A stretch of DNA of 64,000 nt from Geobacillus thermocatenulatus (GTDB taxonomy: Bacteria > Bacillota > Bacilli > Bacillales > Anoxybacillaceae): the NCBI RefSeq assembly GCF_002217655.1, contig NZ_NEWK01000001.1, forward strand, positions 258,001 through 322,000, written 5' to 3'. The notes under the pieces were generated by a model. That model ran no database searches, had not been told where the DNA came from, and was given only the letters and a program-made list of their open reading frames with translations. The first letter of the stretch is position 1. Each line of letters opens with the position of its first letter. Of the stretch, positions 24,532-33,054 are shown in pieces. Both the position numbers and the translations under genes were made by a program.

Positions 24532-25518
24532 TTATCGCTCGTCGGCCGGGAACACGATGCCGGTTTGTTTTCGCGCTTCGTCCATGATTTCCATCGTCCA
24601 AAGCGAATGGCGGTGTGAGTTGATGGACGACTCCCGTTCCCCGCTTTCGATGAGACGGATAAACTCTTCCGCCTCGTAATACATCGGCGGTTTGTCTTGC
24701 GGGACGGTGATGTCCTCGACGCGCCCGTCGCGGTAGCGGATTTCCGCTTTGGTCGGCGTATGGATGGCGTCAATGATCATACTTCCTTCTTCTCCTTGGA
24801 TTTCCGCCGGCAAGTAGGAATTGGCGATTTTCGAATAAAAGACGATCCCATCCATCCCCCCGTAGTCGAAGACGATTGTTCCTTCGCCGTCTACCCCCGA
24901 TTCAAGCTTGAGGCTTTGTGCTTTGAGGCTCTTCGGCTTGCCAAACAGCACCACCATCGGGTACAGGCAGTAGACGCCGATATCCATCAATGCTCCGTTC
25001 GAAAAAGCCGGATTGAAGGCGTTGAGCACCGTTCCTTGTTTATAAGCGTCATAGCGCGACGAGTATTGGCAATAGTTCGCCACGTAGCGGCGGATGCGGC
25101 CGAGTTTCGGCAAGTGCTCGCGGATGGACCGAAAAGTGGGGAGCAACGTCGCCTTCATCGCTTCCATCAACACGACGCCGTTTCGATTGGCCGCTTCGAT
25201 CATCGCTTTGACTTCTCTCGCATTGGAGGCGAGCGGTTTTTCGCACAAGACGTGTTTGCCGTGATTCATGAGCCAAATCGCCTGCTCGGCATGGAGTGCG
25301 TTCGGGCTCGCGATATAGACGGCATCAATGTCGTTGCTTTCGGCCAGTTCGTGCAAGTCGGTGAATGTCCGTGGCGCACCGACTTTGTCGGCAAACTGCT
25401 TTGCGGTCTCCTCGGTTCGCGAGTAGACGGCGGCGAGTTCGAAGGAATCGACGAGGCGCGCGGCGTCAAGAAATGCTTCGGTGATCCAGTTTGTGCCGAT
25501 GGTTGCGAATCGAATCAT
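24532..25518 (-). CDS. Gfo/Idh/MocA family oxidoreductase
   Basis: A 328-residue NAD(P)-dependent sugar or inositol-type dehydrogenase. N-terminal Rossmann motif RFATIGTNWITEAFLDAA, the EKPLASN loop with the catalytic lysine after HGKHVLC, and a C-terminal beta-sheet domain (NGALMDIGVYCLYPMVVLFG). Three adjacent ATGs (25524, 25521, 25518) occur; 25518 has the best spacing to AAAGGGG. The substrate cannot be told. Stands alone, convergent with the DUF4275 gene. Confidence 0.88.
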   Translation of the reverse strand: MIRFATIGTNWITEAFLDAARLVDSFELAAVYSRTEETAKQFADKVGAPRTFTDLHELAESNDIDAVYIASPNALHAEQAIWLMNHGKHVLCEKPLASNAREVKAMIEAANRNGVVLMEAMKATLLPTFRSIREHLPKLGRIRRYVANYCQYSSRYDAYKQGTVLNAFNPAFSNGALMDIGVYCLYPMVVLFGKPKSLKAQSLKLESGVDGEGTIVFDYGGMDGIVFYSKIANSYLPAEIQGEEGSMIIDAIHTPTKAEIRYRDGRVEDITVPQDKPPMYYEAEEFIRLIESGERESSINSHRHSLWTMEIMDEARKQTGIVFPADER

Positions 25519-25688
25519 CATCATTCCCCTTTCGCTCTTGTCGCCTTTCATTTTAGCACAATTTATCGAGAGAGTATGGGTTCTTGTGTGCGGGATTGGA
25601 TCACTGACTTGTCCAAAAGCAGTGAAGGAAGGAGTTGTTGTAATCGGTGAGAAACGAAGAAAAAACCATTATGATCACGCCCTAACAT

Positions 25689-25750
25689 ATATCTCGTATT
25701 TAAGATATACTATAAAATAGTTGACATGTATTTTTTTTGTTTTTTATGAT
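25689..25750 (+). promoter_or_regulatory. promoter of the AT-rich gene trio with upstream dyad
   Basis: ATATCT-N8-AGATAT (about 25689-25708) precedes TTGACA (25721-25726), an 18-base spacer and TATGAT (25745-25750). Confidence 0.6.
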
Positions 25751-25785
25751 TATTTTGGGAATTCATTTTTGCTAGGAGGGATACG

Positions 25786-26151
25786 ATGAACAAAATACAA
25801 AAGGTCGCACATTGGGTAGTCAGTTCTATAGCAGACGATTTGAGGAGTAATACGATTTCTAACATTGTTGGGATGGCTACAGGTGGAATAGGAAATGGAG
25901 TGAGAGCGTATAAAGCTGCAACGACGGGATTTACGATGTTAGAAAGAAAAGTGGCGTCCGAAACTGCAAAAGGAGCCGCCAAGGGAATGGTAGCGGGATA
26001 TTTCGCAGGAAGTTATGTAGTCGGGAGCATGAACAAAGTCGCTGCTGTAGAAAAATGGTTTGACAGCACAAAAGCGGGGAAGGCAATTGACAATGGTATA
26101 ACGAAGGTTGAAAATAAACTTCATAAATTAATTGGCGGTGGTCGTTATTAA
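25786..26151 (+). CDS. hypothetical glycine/alanine-rich protein
   Basis: 121 residues, start ATG 25786 after GGAGGG. The middle holds glycine-rich amphipathic stretches (GMATGGIGNGVRAYKAA, AAKGMVAGYFAGSYVVGSM) resembling membrane-inserting segments, followed by a basic tail (VENKLHKLIGGGRY). I do not recognise it. Its style recalls phage- or toxin-associated small proteins. It is AT-rich and overlaps the next frame, which points to an acquired two- or three-gene unit. Confidence 0.6.
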   Translation: MNKIQKVAHWVVSSIADDLRSNTISNIVGMATGGIGNGVRAYKAATTGFTMLERKVASETAKGAAKGMVAGYFAGSYVVGSMNKVAAVEKWFDSTKAGKAIDNGITKVENKLHKLIGGGRY

Positions 26152-26533
26152 GTTGTGTAGTGTAAATAGCTGTGCCGAGCTTGATAGTGATCGCAATCCG
26201 TTATATATAAAAAAAGTTTTCACTCCACTTGATAAATATTGTATTGTTCATTGCGTTGTTTCAAATGTACAAGAAAAAGATAGATTTGTTGAAATGATAT
26301 GGCATCACCCGCATGGAGAAGCGATTTTTGGAGTTAAGATAGAACTTGATCAGAAAAAAGCGATACAAAAAGTATTTTCCATTGTACATTTTTCGTTTTT
26401 TCTTCATTTAGAAAAACCAGATGGTATTTGGGCGGTTCATATTATGCCCTTTGACTTCAAGTGGGATTTGGAGATAAGGACGTTTGGTTTCCGAGATAAT
26501 GGTACTTTATCTACTTATGATTTTAAAGTTTGA
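26132..26533 (+). CDS. hypothetical protein, second gene of the trio
   Basis: About 126-133 residues, soluble, beta-rich appearance (KDRFVEMIWHHPHGEAIFGV, DGIWAVHIMPFDFKWDLEI). The start is unclear: TTG 26132 overlaps the preceding gene; TTG 26153, two bases after its stop, is also possible. No ribosome site is visible, so translation is probably coupled. Could be an immunity or chaperone partner of the preceding gene (speculation). Confidence 0.5.
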   Translation: MAVVVIKLCSVNSCAELDSDRNPLYIKKVFTPLDKYCIVHCVVSNVQEKDRFVEMIWHHPHGEAIFGVKIELDQKKAIQKVFSIVHFSFFLHLEKPDGIWAVHIMPFDFKWDLEIRTFGFRDNGTLSTYDFKV

Positions 26534-26674
26534 ACGATGAGGTTCACTTCCACAATATACGATATGTTTTGCATAGGCTTTTATCCAACATGATCTTTAC
26601 TTGTGCCGCAAGAAGGACAAATTCCGACACAGCCAAACCCAAACTTTTGGTGGAGAGCTAAAGAGGAAGCCGTT

Positions 26675-26869
26675 ATGAAAAAAAATTACATTGCATTCTT
26701 TGCATTTCTTGTGTGTCTTTTATATATAAGTTGGTTGGAAGAAGGGTGGAAAGGCCTTTTCCTTCTTTTTTTGAAAGGCGTTGTTATTTTTATAACGATC
26801 TATGGTGTGGTGTTTGTTATGGTCTGGTCGATTATGAAGTTAGTTGTTTTTTTTAAAAGGCGTCTATAG
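26675..26869 (+). CDS. small two-helix membrane protein
   Basis: 64 residues, MKKNYIAFFAFLVCLLYISW then a second helix FLKGVVIFITIYGVVFVMVW and a basic end (FKRRL). ATG 26675 is preceded by GAGG; the frame is open upstream to GTG 26603 (PQEGQIPTQPNPNFWW), which may be a longer true N-terminus. Third gene of the AT-rich unit and followed by a terminator. Function unknown. Confidence 0.5.
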   Translation: MKKNYIAFFAFLVCLLYISWLEEGWKGLFLLFLKGVVIFITIYGVVFVMVWSIMKLVVFFKRRL

Positions 26870-26907
26870 TGAGCGATCATTTGAATGAAATCTTTGTAAT
26901 ATTATGG

Positions 26908-26931
26908 CCATCCCGTAGTGGGGTGGTTTTT
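26908..26931 (+). terminator. terminator of the AT-rich trio
   Basis: CCATCCC-GTAGTG-GGGTGG followed by five T. Confidence 0.75.
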
Positions 26932-26953
26932 ATAATAGGCAGAAAAGATGGAA

Positions 26954-27045
26954 CTCATATTTCGCGGCCTTTGCATAACATACAAAAATAAAATATGGGA
27001 TATTACAGGTTCATTACCAAAAGATGTACTTGGCTTTTAAAGGGG
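26954..27045. mobile_element. IS1634-related element, left end only
   Basis: CTCATATTTCGCGGCCTTTG and the following CATAACATACAAAAATA match the left end of the MITE at 12680. A further segment (AAAAGATGTACTTGGCTTTT) recurs inverted at about 39801-39820. No right end was found. Confidence 0.5.
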
Positions 27046-27051
27046 GAGATT

Positions 27052-27123
27052 ATGAAAATATTATCCAAAGATATTAATGGAATAGTAACAAATAAATCCC
27101 ATTCAAATTTTTATAATCTATAA
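27052..27123 (+). CDS. possible 23-residue peptide or gene stub
   Basis: AAAGGGGGAG precedes ATG 27052; the frame reads MKILSKDINGIVTNKSHSNF plus three residues. Either a short peptide or the remnant of a gene truncated at the IS debris. The rest of 27124-27486 shows no gene. Confidence 0.25.
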   Translation: MKILSKDINGIVTNKSHSNFYNL

Positions 27124-27486
27124 TCCTCCTTCATTTTCAAGTATGCTTTGTGGTGAAGATCCTTATTTTTTAATTACAAAAAATGTAAAACCAACCTCCT
27201 TTTCACCCAATGCCGCCGATTTGCGCCTGTATGACATAATGTTGCGAAAAACGGCCTCCCCGCCGTTTTGGACCCGCTCTCGGTGTTTGGGTAGAATCAA
27301 ATCGAGAGTTGTTATTTTGCGATAATGGAAGCAACTGTCGTTGATTGTCGAAGCGGGCGAAAAATGTCTGCTCTCCTTATATTGACAGCTTGATAATCTA
27401 TAGACTATCATAAATCTTGTAGGTTGGAAAATTTGAAATATTCGTTTGATATTTTGGCAGAAAAAACGAATTTTTGCCACATTTTT

Positions 27487-27500
27487 TGTAAGCGCTTAAC
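27487..27500 (+). promoter_or_regulatory. candidate CcpA cre site before the E2 gene
   Basis: TGTAAGCGCTTAAC agrees with the cre consensus at 12 of 14 positions, about 95 bases upstream of the dehydrogenase operon. It suggests carbon catabolite control (inference). Confidence 0.45.
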
Positions 27501-27593
27501 TTCTGTCTTTCCTCACGATCGCCGCACCATGGATGCTGCACCATTGTGTTTGTTTCCCATCACAACATGAGAACAAGGGGAAGGGGATATCAC

Positions 27594-28895
27594 ATGATCT
27601 ACGAATTTAAATTGCCCGACATCGGCGAAGGGCTGCATGAAGCGGAAATCATCCGTTGGCTCATTCGCGAAGGGGATGTGGTCAAGGCCGATCAGCCGAT
27701 CGCCGAAATTCAAACGGACAAGGCGATGGTCGAAATGACGACGCCGGTCGCTGGCAAAGTGGTGGCGCTTGCCGGGCCGGAAGGGGCGACGGTGAAGGTT
27801 GGGGAGCCGCTCATTGTCGTGGAAACCGAGGCGGCGGTGACGTCTGAAGCGGCGTCGACTGACCATTTGGCTCAGGAGCCTGCGTCTGCTGTTCATATAG
27901 AAGCCCCGCGCCCAGCGGCGGGGCGCAAGCGGGCGATTGCCGCGCCGTCTGTGCGCAAGCGGGCGCGAGAGTTGGGCGTTCCGATCGATGAAGTGGAAGG
28001 AACGGGCGAAGGCGGCCGGGTGACGCTCGCCGACTTGGAGCGATATGTCCGCGAGCGGGAAGCAGCCGTGGCGGTGGCAGAGCAACGTGAAAGGAGCGGG
28101 GCCGCGGTTTTGCCAGTTGGGGGCGCGGCGATAGAGCAAAAGGCGGACAAAGCCGCATGGACGTCCATCGCCAGCATGGAGCTTGTGGTTCCAGAAGAAG
28201 AGCGCATCCCGCTTCGCGGCTTGCGCAAAAAAATCGCCGAAAAAATGGTGAAATCGGCGTACACGGCGCCGCATGTGACCGGCATGGACGAGGTGGACGT
28301 GACGAAGCTCGTCGAGATCCGCAAAAACCTGGCCAGCGAGCTGGCCAAGGAGCAGATCAAGCTGACGTATTTGCCGTTTATAATCAAAGCGGTGACAAGG
28401 GCGCTGAAGCAATATCCGATGTTTAACGCTTCGCTCGATGAAGAGACGAATGAAATCGTCTTGAAAAAGCGCTACCACATCGGCATCGCGACGGCGACGA
28501 AAGCGGGGCTTGTCGTCCCTGTCATCCGTGACGCCGATCAAAAATCGATCCGCGAGCTCGCCGTTGAGATCGCCGAGCTGTCGGAAAAAGCGCACCGCCA
28601 GGCGCTTCGCCTTGACGAGCTGCAAGGAAGCACGTTTACGATCACGAGCACCGGCGCGGGCGGAGGGTGGTTTGCGACGCCGATCATCAACTATCCGGAA
28701 GTGGCGATTTTCGGAGCGCATGCGATCAAACGGCGCCCGGTTGTCGTCGGCGATGAAATTGTCATCCGCGATATGATGGGAATGTCGCTCACCTTTGACC
28801 ATCGCATCATTGACGGCGAGCCGGCCGGGCGGTTTATGCGGACGGTGGCCTACTATTTGGAACATCCGGAAGTGCTGCTTTTGGATGCGCGGTGA
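27594..28895 (+). CDS. 2-oxo acid dehydrogenase E2 (dihydrolipoyl acyltransferase)
   Basis: Core acyltransferase of a pyruvate- or branched-chain-type dehydrogenase complex. About 433 residues: one lipoyl domain (IYEFKLPDIGEG to residue 76, lipoylated K43 in EIQTDKAMVEM), an alanine-rich linker, a peripheral subunit-binding domain (APSVRKRARELGVPIDEV), a second linker, and the catalytic domain ending with the DHRIIDGEPAGRF active site. The start ATG 27594 fits the usual N-terminus. Unusually, E2 comes before the E1 genes, and no E3 follows. Confidence 0.92.
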   Translation: MIYEFKLPDIGEGLHEAEIIRWLIREGDVVKADQPIAEIQTDKAMVEMTTPVAGKVVALAGPEGATVKVGEPLIVVETEAAVTSEAASTDHLAQEPASAVHIEAPRPAAGRKRAIAAPSVRKRARELGVPIDEVEGTGEGGRVTLADLERYVREREAAVAVAEQRERSGAAVLPVGGAAIEQKADKAAWTSIASMELVVPEEERIPLRGLRKKIAEKMVKSAYTAPHVTGMDEVDVTKLVEIRKNLASELAKEQIKLTYLPFIIKAVTRALKQYPMFNASLDEETNEIVLKKRYHIGIATATKAGLVVPVIRDADQKSIRELAVEIAELSEKAHRQALRLDELQGSTFTITSTGAGGGWFATPIINYPEVAIFGAHAIKRRPVVVGDEIVIRDMMGMSLTFDHRIIDGEPAGRFMRTVAYYLEHPEVLLLDAR

Positions 28896-28981
28896 AGGGC
28901 GGGCCTTTGCCCCATGTTGGAAAAGGGCGAGATGGGAAAAGGAACGAGCCGCCTATGAAAACAAAAGTGGGAGGGAAGCCC

Positions 28982-30061
28982 ATGTTTGATCCGGACCAAT
29001 TGTCGGTCGAGATCGTGCAAATTTTGGACGAAAACGGAAACGGCGACGAGAGGCAGCTGGCGGCGTTTTCCGATGAATGGCTGCTTCGCGCTTATCGGGA
29101 AATGCGGCGGGCGCGCGTCATTGATGAGCGGCTGTTGCGCATGCAGCGGCAGGGGCGGATCGGGACCTACGCCCCGTTCAGCGGCCAAGAGGCGGCGCAA
29201 ATCGGCAGCGCCCTTGCGCTTCATAAAGACGATTGGATTTTCCCGAGCTACCGCGAAGTGGCGGTATGCTTGATGCATGGCATGCCGCTTGAGCAGTTTT
29301 TCCATTACGTGCAGGGCCGCTTGTCAGGGAAACGGATGCCGGATGAGGTGAACATTTTCCCAACGCAAATCATCATCGCCGCGCAGACGCTTCATGCGGT
29401 CGGATGCGCGTGGGCGTCGAAATTGAAGGGCGAACCGCACGTATCGGTGGCGTATTTCGGCGACGGGGCGACGTCGGAGGGCGATTTTCATGAAGCGATG
29501 AATTTCGCCGCGGTGTACAACGTGCCGGTCATCTTTTTCTGCCAAAACAACCAATACGCCATCAGCGTGCCGTACCGGAAGCAGACGGCCAGCCGGACGA
29601 TCGCGCAAAAGGCGCTTGCGTACGGGATGAAAGGAGTGCTGGTCGACGGCAACGACGTGCTGGCGGTTTATGAAACAATGAAACAGGCGGTCGAAGCCGC
29701 CCGCCGCGGCGAGGGGCCGATGTTGATCGAAGCGCTCACCTACCGGCTCGGGCCGCACACGACGGCGGACGACCCGACGAAATACCGCCGGCCGGAAGAG
29801 GTCGAGACATGGCGGACGAAAGATCCGCTTCACCGTCTGCGCGTGCTTTTGGAACGGCGCGGATTATGGACGGAAGCGCAGGAAGACGCGTTTGTCGCCC
29901 AAGTGAATGACGAAGTGACGGCGGCGTACGAGGCGGCCATCGCCAGCAAGTCCGGTTCGATTGTCGATGTGTTCGATTATGTGTACAGCGAGGCGCCGAA
30001 ATTGTTGGCCGAGCAAAAAGACGAAGTGATGCGGCGCAAACAACGGAGCGGGGTGAGATAA
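28982..30061 (+). CDS. 2-oxo acid dehydrogenase E1 alpha subunit
   Basis: Thiamine-diphosphate-binding subunit that decarboxylates the 2-oxo acid. About 359 residues with the TPP motif GDGATSEGDFHEAMNFAAVY ending in the NN of FFCQNNQYA, the GTYAPFSGQEA substrate region and the phosphorylation-loop region YRLGPHTTADDPTKYR. ATG 28982 has GGGAGG seven bases upstream; ATG 28940 and 28955 are possible longer starts. The closest subgroup appears to be pyruvate dehydrogenase. Its stop touches the E1 beta start. Confidence 0.9.
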   Translation: MFDPDQLSVEIVQILDENGNGDERQLAAFSDEWLLRAYREMRRARVIDERLLRMQRQGRIGTYAPFSGQEAAQIGSALALHKDDWIFPSYREVAVCLMHGMPLEQFFHYVQGRLSGKRMPDEVNIFPTQIIIAAQTLHAVGCAWASKLKGEPHVSVAYFGDGATSEGDFHEAMNFAAVYNVPVIFFCQNNQYAISVPYRKQTASRTIAQKALAYGMKGVLVDGNDVLAVYETMKQAVEAARRGEGPMLIEALTYRLGPHTTADDPTKYRRPEEVETWRTKDPLHRLRVLLERRGLWTEAQEDAFVAQVNDEVTAAYEAAIASKSGSIVDVFDYVYSEAPKLLAEQKDEVMRRKQRSGVR

Positions 30062-31039
30062 ATGGCGGAATTGACGATGATCGAGGCGATCAATGAAGCG
30101 ATGCGCCAGGAGATGGAGCGCGATCCGCGCATCATCGTGCTGGGCGAAGATGTCGGCGAAAACGGCGGCGTCTTCCGGGCGACGGACGGGCTGCTTGCGC
30201 AGTTTGGCGAGGAGCGCGTGTTTGATACGCCGCTTGCGGAATCGGGCATTATCGGCACGTCCATTGGACTGGCGATCAACGGCATGCGGCCGATTGCCGA
30301 AATTCAGTTTCTCGGGTTTGTGTACCAGGCGATGGACCAGTTGGCGGCCCAGGCGGCGCGCATCCGCTTCCGCTCGGCCGGACGGTTTTCGTGCCCGATC
30401 GTCGTGCGCAGCCCATACGGCGGCGGGGTGCGGACGCCCGAATTGCACTCCGATGCGCTTGAGGCGCTGTTTACCCATTCGCCGGGCTTAAAAGTCGTCA
30501 TGCCGTCCAATCCGTACGATGCGAAAGGGCTGCTCATTTCCGCCATTCGCGATGAAGACCCGGTTCTGTTTTTGGAGCCGATGAAGCTGTATCGGGCGTT
30601 TCGCATGGAGGTGCTGGAAGAACCGTACACGATTCCGCTCGGCCAAGCACGGGTTGTGAAAGAAGGAGACGATGTGACGATCATCTCTTGGGGGGCGACG
30701 GTGCCGCTTGCCGCCAAAGTCGCCGCCGAGATGGAAGCGAAAGGGGTCAGCGCGGAAGTGATCGACCTTCGCTGCCTGCAGCCGCTTGATCTTGATGCGA
30801 TCATCGCCTCGGTGGAAAAAACGGGGCGGGTGATGATCGTCCATGAAGCGGTGAAAACGGGCGGGTTTGGCGCGGAAGTGGCGGCCTTGATCAGTGAGCG
30901 GGCGCTGTTCGCTCTCTCGGCCCCCATCGTGCGCATCGCCGGCTACGACACGCCGTATCCGGTGCCGTCGGTCGAGGATGATTGGCTGCCGAACGCCGAG
31001 CGCATCGTGGAAGGGATCGAAACGCTGCTGCGATACTAA
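30062..31039 (+). CDS. 2-oxo acid dehydrogenase E1 beta subunit
   Basis: 325 residues pairing with E1 alpha to form the active site. Motifs: VLGEDVGENGGVFRAT, FDTPLAESGIIGTSIGLA with the catalytic Glu, GGGVRTPELHSDALEA, and the C-terminal transketolase domain (TIISWGATVPLA, VHEAVKTGGFGAEVAA). ATG directly follows the E1 alpha stop. The E3 would have to be supplied by another locus. Confidence 0.93.
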   Translation: MAELTMIEAINEAMRQEMERDPRIIVLGEDVGENGGVFRATDGLLAQFGEERVFDTPLAESGIIGTSIGLAINGMRPIAEIQFLGFVYQAMDQLAAQAARIRFRSAGRFSCPIVVRSPYGGGVRTPELHSDALEALFTHSPGLKVVMPSNPYDAKGLLISAIRDEDPVLFLEPMKLYRAFRMEVLEEPYTIPLGQARVVKEGDDVTIISWGATVPLAAKVAAEMEAKGVSAEVIDLRCLQPLDLDAIIASVEKTGRVMIVHEAVKTGGFGAEVAALISERALFALSAPIVRIAGYDTPYPVPSVEDDWLPNAERIVEGIETLLRY

Positions 31040-31148
31040 ACGAACCATGCCATCCGGGTCGATCGATCCACCATCAGAGTGCGTCAAGAGAAAAGGCGGC
31101 GCATCGATGGGTGGCGCCGCTTGATCCGATCGGATGAGGAGGAGAACG

Positions 31149-32510
31149 ATGAACGTATACGAATCACTGCTTGAATTGATCGGCGACCGCGAGCGGGTGA
31201 GCGTCAATGAGACGGTGCTCGAACACCACAGCAAAGGCATCGCCTACCATGCGCCGCACAAGCCAGATGTCGTCGTGTTTCCGAAAACGGCGGAGGAAGT
31301 GAGCCGGGTGATGGCGTTTGCCAACGAGCATCGCATTCCGGTCACACCGTTTGGCGCCGGCACGAGTTTGGAAGGGCACGTCATTCCGGTCCAAGGCGGG
31401 ATTAGCCTTGATTTGACATTGATGAACCACATCATCGACATTCGCCCGGACGATTTTCTCGCTATTGTTGAGCCCGGAGTGACACGGCTGCAGCTGAATG
31501 AGGCGCTGAAGCGATACGGGTTGTTTTTCCCGGTCGATCCGGGGGCGGACGCGACGATCGGCGGCATGGCGGCGACGAACGCGAGCGGCACGAATTGCGT
31601 GAAATACGGCGTCATGCGCGATCAAGTGCTCGGATTAGAAGTGGTGCTCGCTGACGGTTCAGTCATTCAGACGGGAAGCCTTGCGGTGAAATCGTCGGCC
31701 GGCTATGACTTGACCGGCTTGTTCGTCGGATCGGAAGGGACGCTTGGCGTATTCACCCGCCTCGTCGTCCGCCTGCACGGCATTCCAGAAGCGACGAACG
31801 CCATCAAAGTGTGCTTCCCGTCTCTTGAGACAGCGGCAGAGGCTGCGTTTGCCATTTTGCGGTCCGGCGTCGGTCCGGGCAAAATCGAGCTCGTGGACGA
31901 GGCGACGATCGCCGCGGTCAATGCGTATAAAAAAACCGATTATCCGGTGAAACCGACGTTGTTTATCGAGCTGAGCGGCAGCCCGTCAAGCGTCGAGGAC
32001 GGAACAAAGCTGGTCAACGAATTGTGCGAAGCGGAGGGCGCGGTTTCGTTTGTGGTCGAGACCGACTCGCTCGCCCGCGCGAAGCTGTGGGAAGCGCGCC
32101 ACCATGCGGCGTTCGCCATTCAAGCCGCCTATCCAGGCAAGGCGATGCTCTCCACCGATGTGTGCGTGCCGCTGTCCGAGCTGCCGGGGGCGATCGCCGA
32201 TACACGTCGGCTCGTTGATGAGCAGAAGATGACCGCCGCGATTTTCGGCCACGTCGGCGATGGCAACTACCATACCGTGCTTGCTTTTGATCCGAACGAT
32301 GCCGAGGAGATGGCGCGGATCGAGCAGGTACACACCCATATCGTCCGCTATGCCTTATCGCGCGGCGGCACGTGCACGGGAGAGCACGGCATCGGCATTG
32401 GCAAACGGGCGTTTTTGCGTGAAGAAAAGGGAGACGCCGTGCTTTGGATGAAACGGTTGAAACAGCTGTTTGACCCGAACGGCATTCTCAATCCGGGGAA
32501 GATTTTTTGA
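31149..32510 (+). CDS. FAD-linked oxidase, GlcD/D-lactate dehydrogenase type
   Basis: A 453-residue VAO-family flavoprotein. The FAD-binding domain has VVVFPKTAEEVSRVMAFANE, TPFGAGTSLEG and GATIGGMAATNASGTNCVKY; the C-terminal substrate domain has IFGHVGDGNYH and the GGTCTGEHGIGIGKR signature. These enzymes oxidise glycolate or D-lactate. ATG 31149 follows GAGGAGGAG. Located 109 bases after E1 beta and probably in the same unit; with the complex it would link D-lactate (to pyruvate) and acetyl-CoA, an inference from order. Confidence 0.88.
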   Translation: MNVYESLLELIGDRERVSVNETVLEHHSKGIAYHAPHKPDVVVFPKTAEEVSRVMAFANEHRIPVTPFGAGTSLEGHVIPVQGGISLDLTLMNHIIDIRPDDFLAIVEPGVTRLQLNEALKRYGLFFPVDPGADATIGGMAATNASGTNCVKYGVMRDQVLGLEVVLADGSVIQTGSLAVKSSAGYDLTGLFVGSEGTLGVFTRLVVRLHGIPEATNAIKVCFPSLETAAEAAFAILRSGVGPGKIELVDEATIAAVNAYKKTDYPVKPTLFIELSGSPSSVEDGTKLVNELCEAEGAVSFVVETDSLARAKLWEARHHAAFAIQAAYPGKAMLSTDVCVPLSELPGAIADTRRLVDEQKMTAAIFGHVGDGNYHTVLAFDPNDAEEMARIEQVHTHIVRYALSRGGTCTGEHGIGIGKRAFLREEKGDAVLWMKRLKQLFDPNGILNPGKIF

Positions 32511-32526
32511 TCATAGTGGACGCTCT

Positions 32527-32559
32527 ACATCCCTGCCTGTTGGCGGGGATGTTTCTTTT
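32527..32559 (+). terminator. terminator after the oxidase gene
   Basis: ACATCCC and GGGATGT pair around a 12-base loop, followed by TTCTTTT. Confidence 0.75.
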
Positions 32560-32618
32560 GATTGGTGGGCGGTGCAAAGGAGAAATCTGCTAAGTGTTCC
32601 AACAACATTAACGTGTTG

Positions 32619-32790
32619 CTCACAACTTCGCACCCTCTCGGAGAAAATCGGTAGGACTTTTTCGTATCGATGTTGAATGAATCCTTGACACACAAGGAAA
32701 GTGTAAGAGTTTTTTCTTGTAATTGAATAACGATGCGTTGGCACGCCATCTCGACCGTCTGTATGAGGCTGGCATTTACCGCATCTTTCA
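32619..32790 (+). mobile_element. internally deleted IS1634-like remnant
   Basis: Starts at CTCACAACTTCGCACCC and follows the transposase-start side of the IS at 7.6 kb through the leader (CCTTGACACACAAGGAA), then jumps to codons for LNDDALARHLDRLYEAGI before diverging. Most of the IS and its other end are missing. Confidence 0.65.
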
Positions 32791-32990
32791 GCGCCGGGTG
32801 CGTCAGTTTATTACACTAGAACACCCATTGAAGGGTTCTGGAAGCCTGAAGCTGACCCGGCCGACGGGCAGCTGTACGCGCGTTTTTCTTGCAAACAATA
32901 AGCGTTTTGTTGGTAAATACCACTTGTCCATCCGTGCTCTTGTTTGGGAGGCGTTGCTCGAATCACTTGCTTACAGAGAAGAAGCGACAT
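32791..32990 (+). other. unassigned sequence after the IS remnant
   Basis: The frame from the IS remnant stays open (FITLEHPLKGSGSLKLTRP and on, to a stop at 32990) but resembles nothing I know; there is no independent start. Probably non-coding or a fused stub. Confidence 0.3.
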
Positions 32991-33042
32991 GAAAAACACA
33001 CGTCATGGACGGCGATGTATGGGAGCCAGACGTGTGTTTTTC
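32991..33042 (-). terminator. bidirectional terminator after the thioesterase gene
   Basis: GAAAAACACACGTC (32991-33004) pairs with GACGTGTGTTTTTC (33029-33042). Both strands end in T runs. Confidence 0.8.
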
Positions 33043-33054
33043 ATATCGATGTGC

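Noticed and set aside
27513-28865. 450-codon minus-strand frame opposite the E2 gene
   Set aside because: Antisense of an Ala/Glu-rich GC-rich gene; His/Arg-rich translation, clearly a mirror artefact.
32723-32990. 89-codon frame LNDDALARHLDRLYEAG and on, considered as a gene
   Set aside because: The first 20 codons are an internal piece of the IS1634 transposase; the frame has no start or ribosome site.
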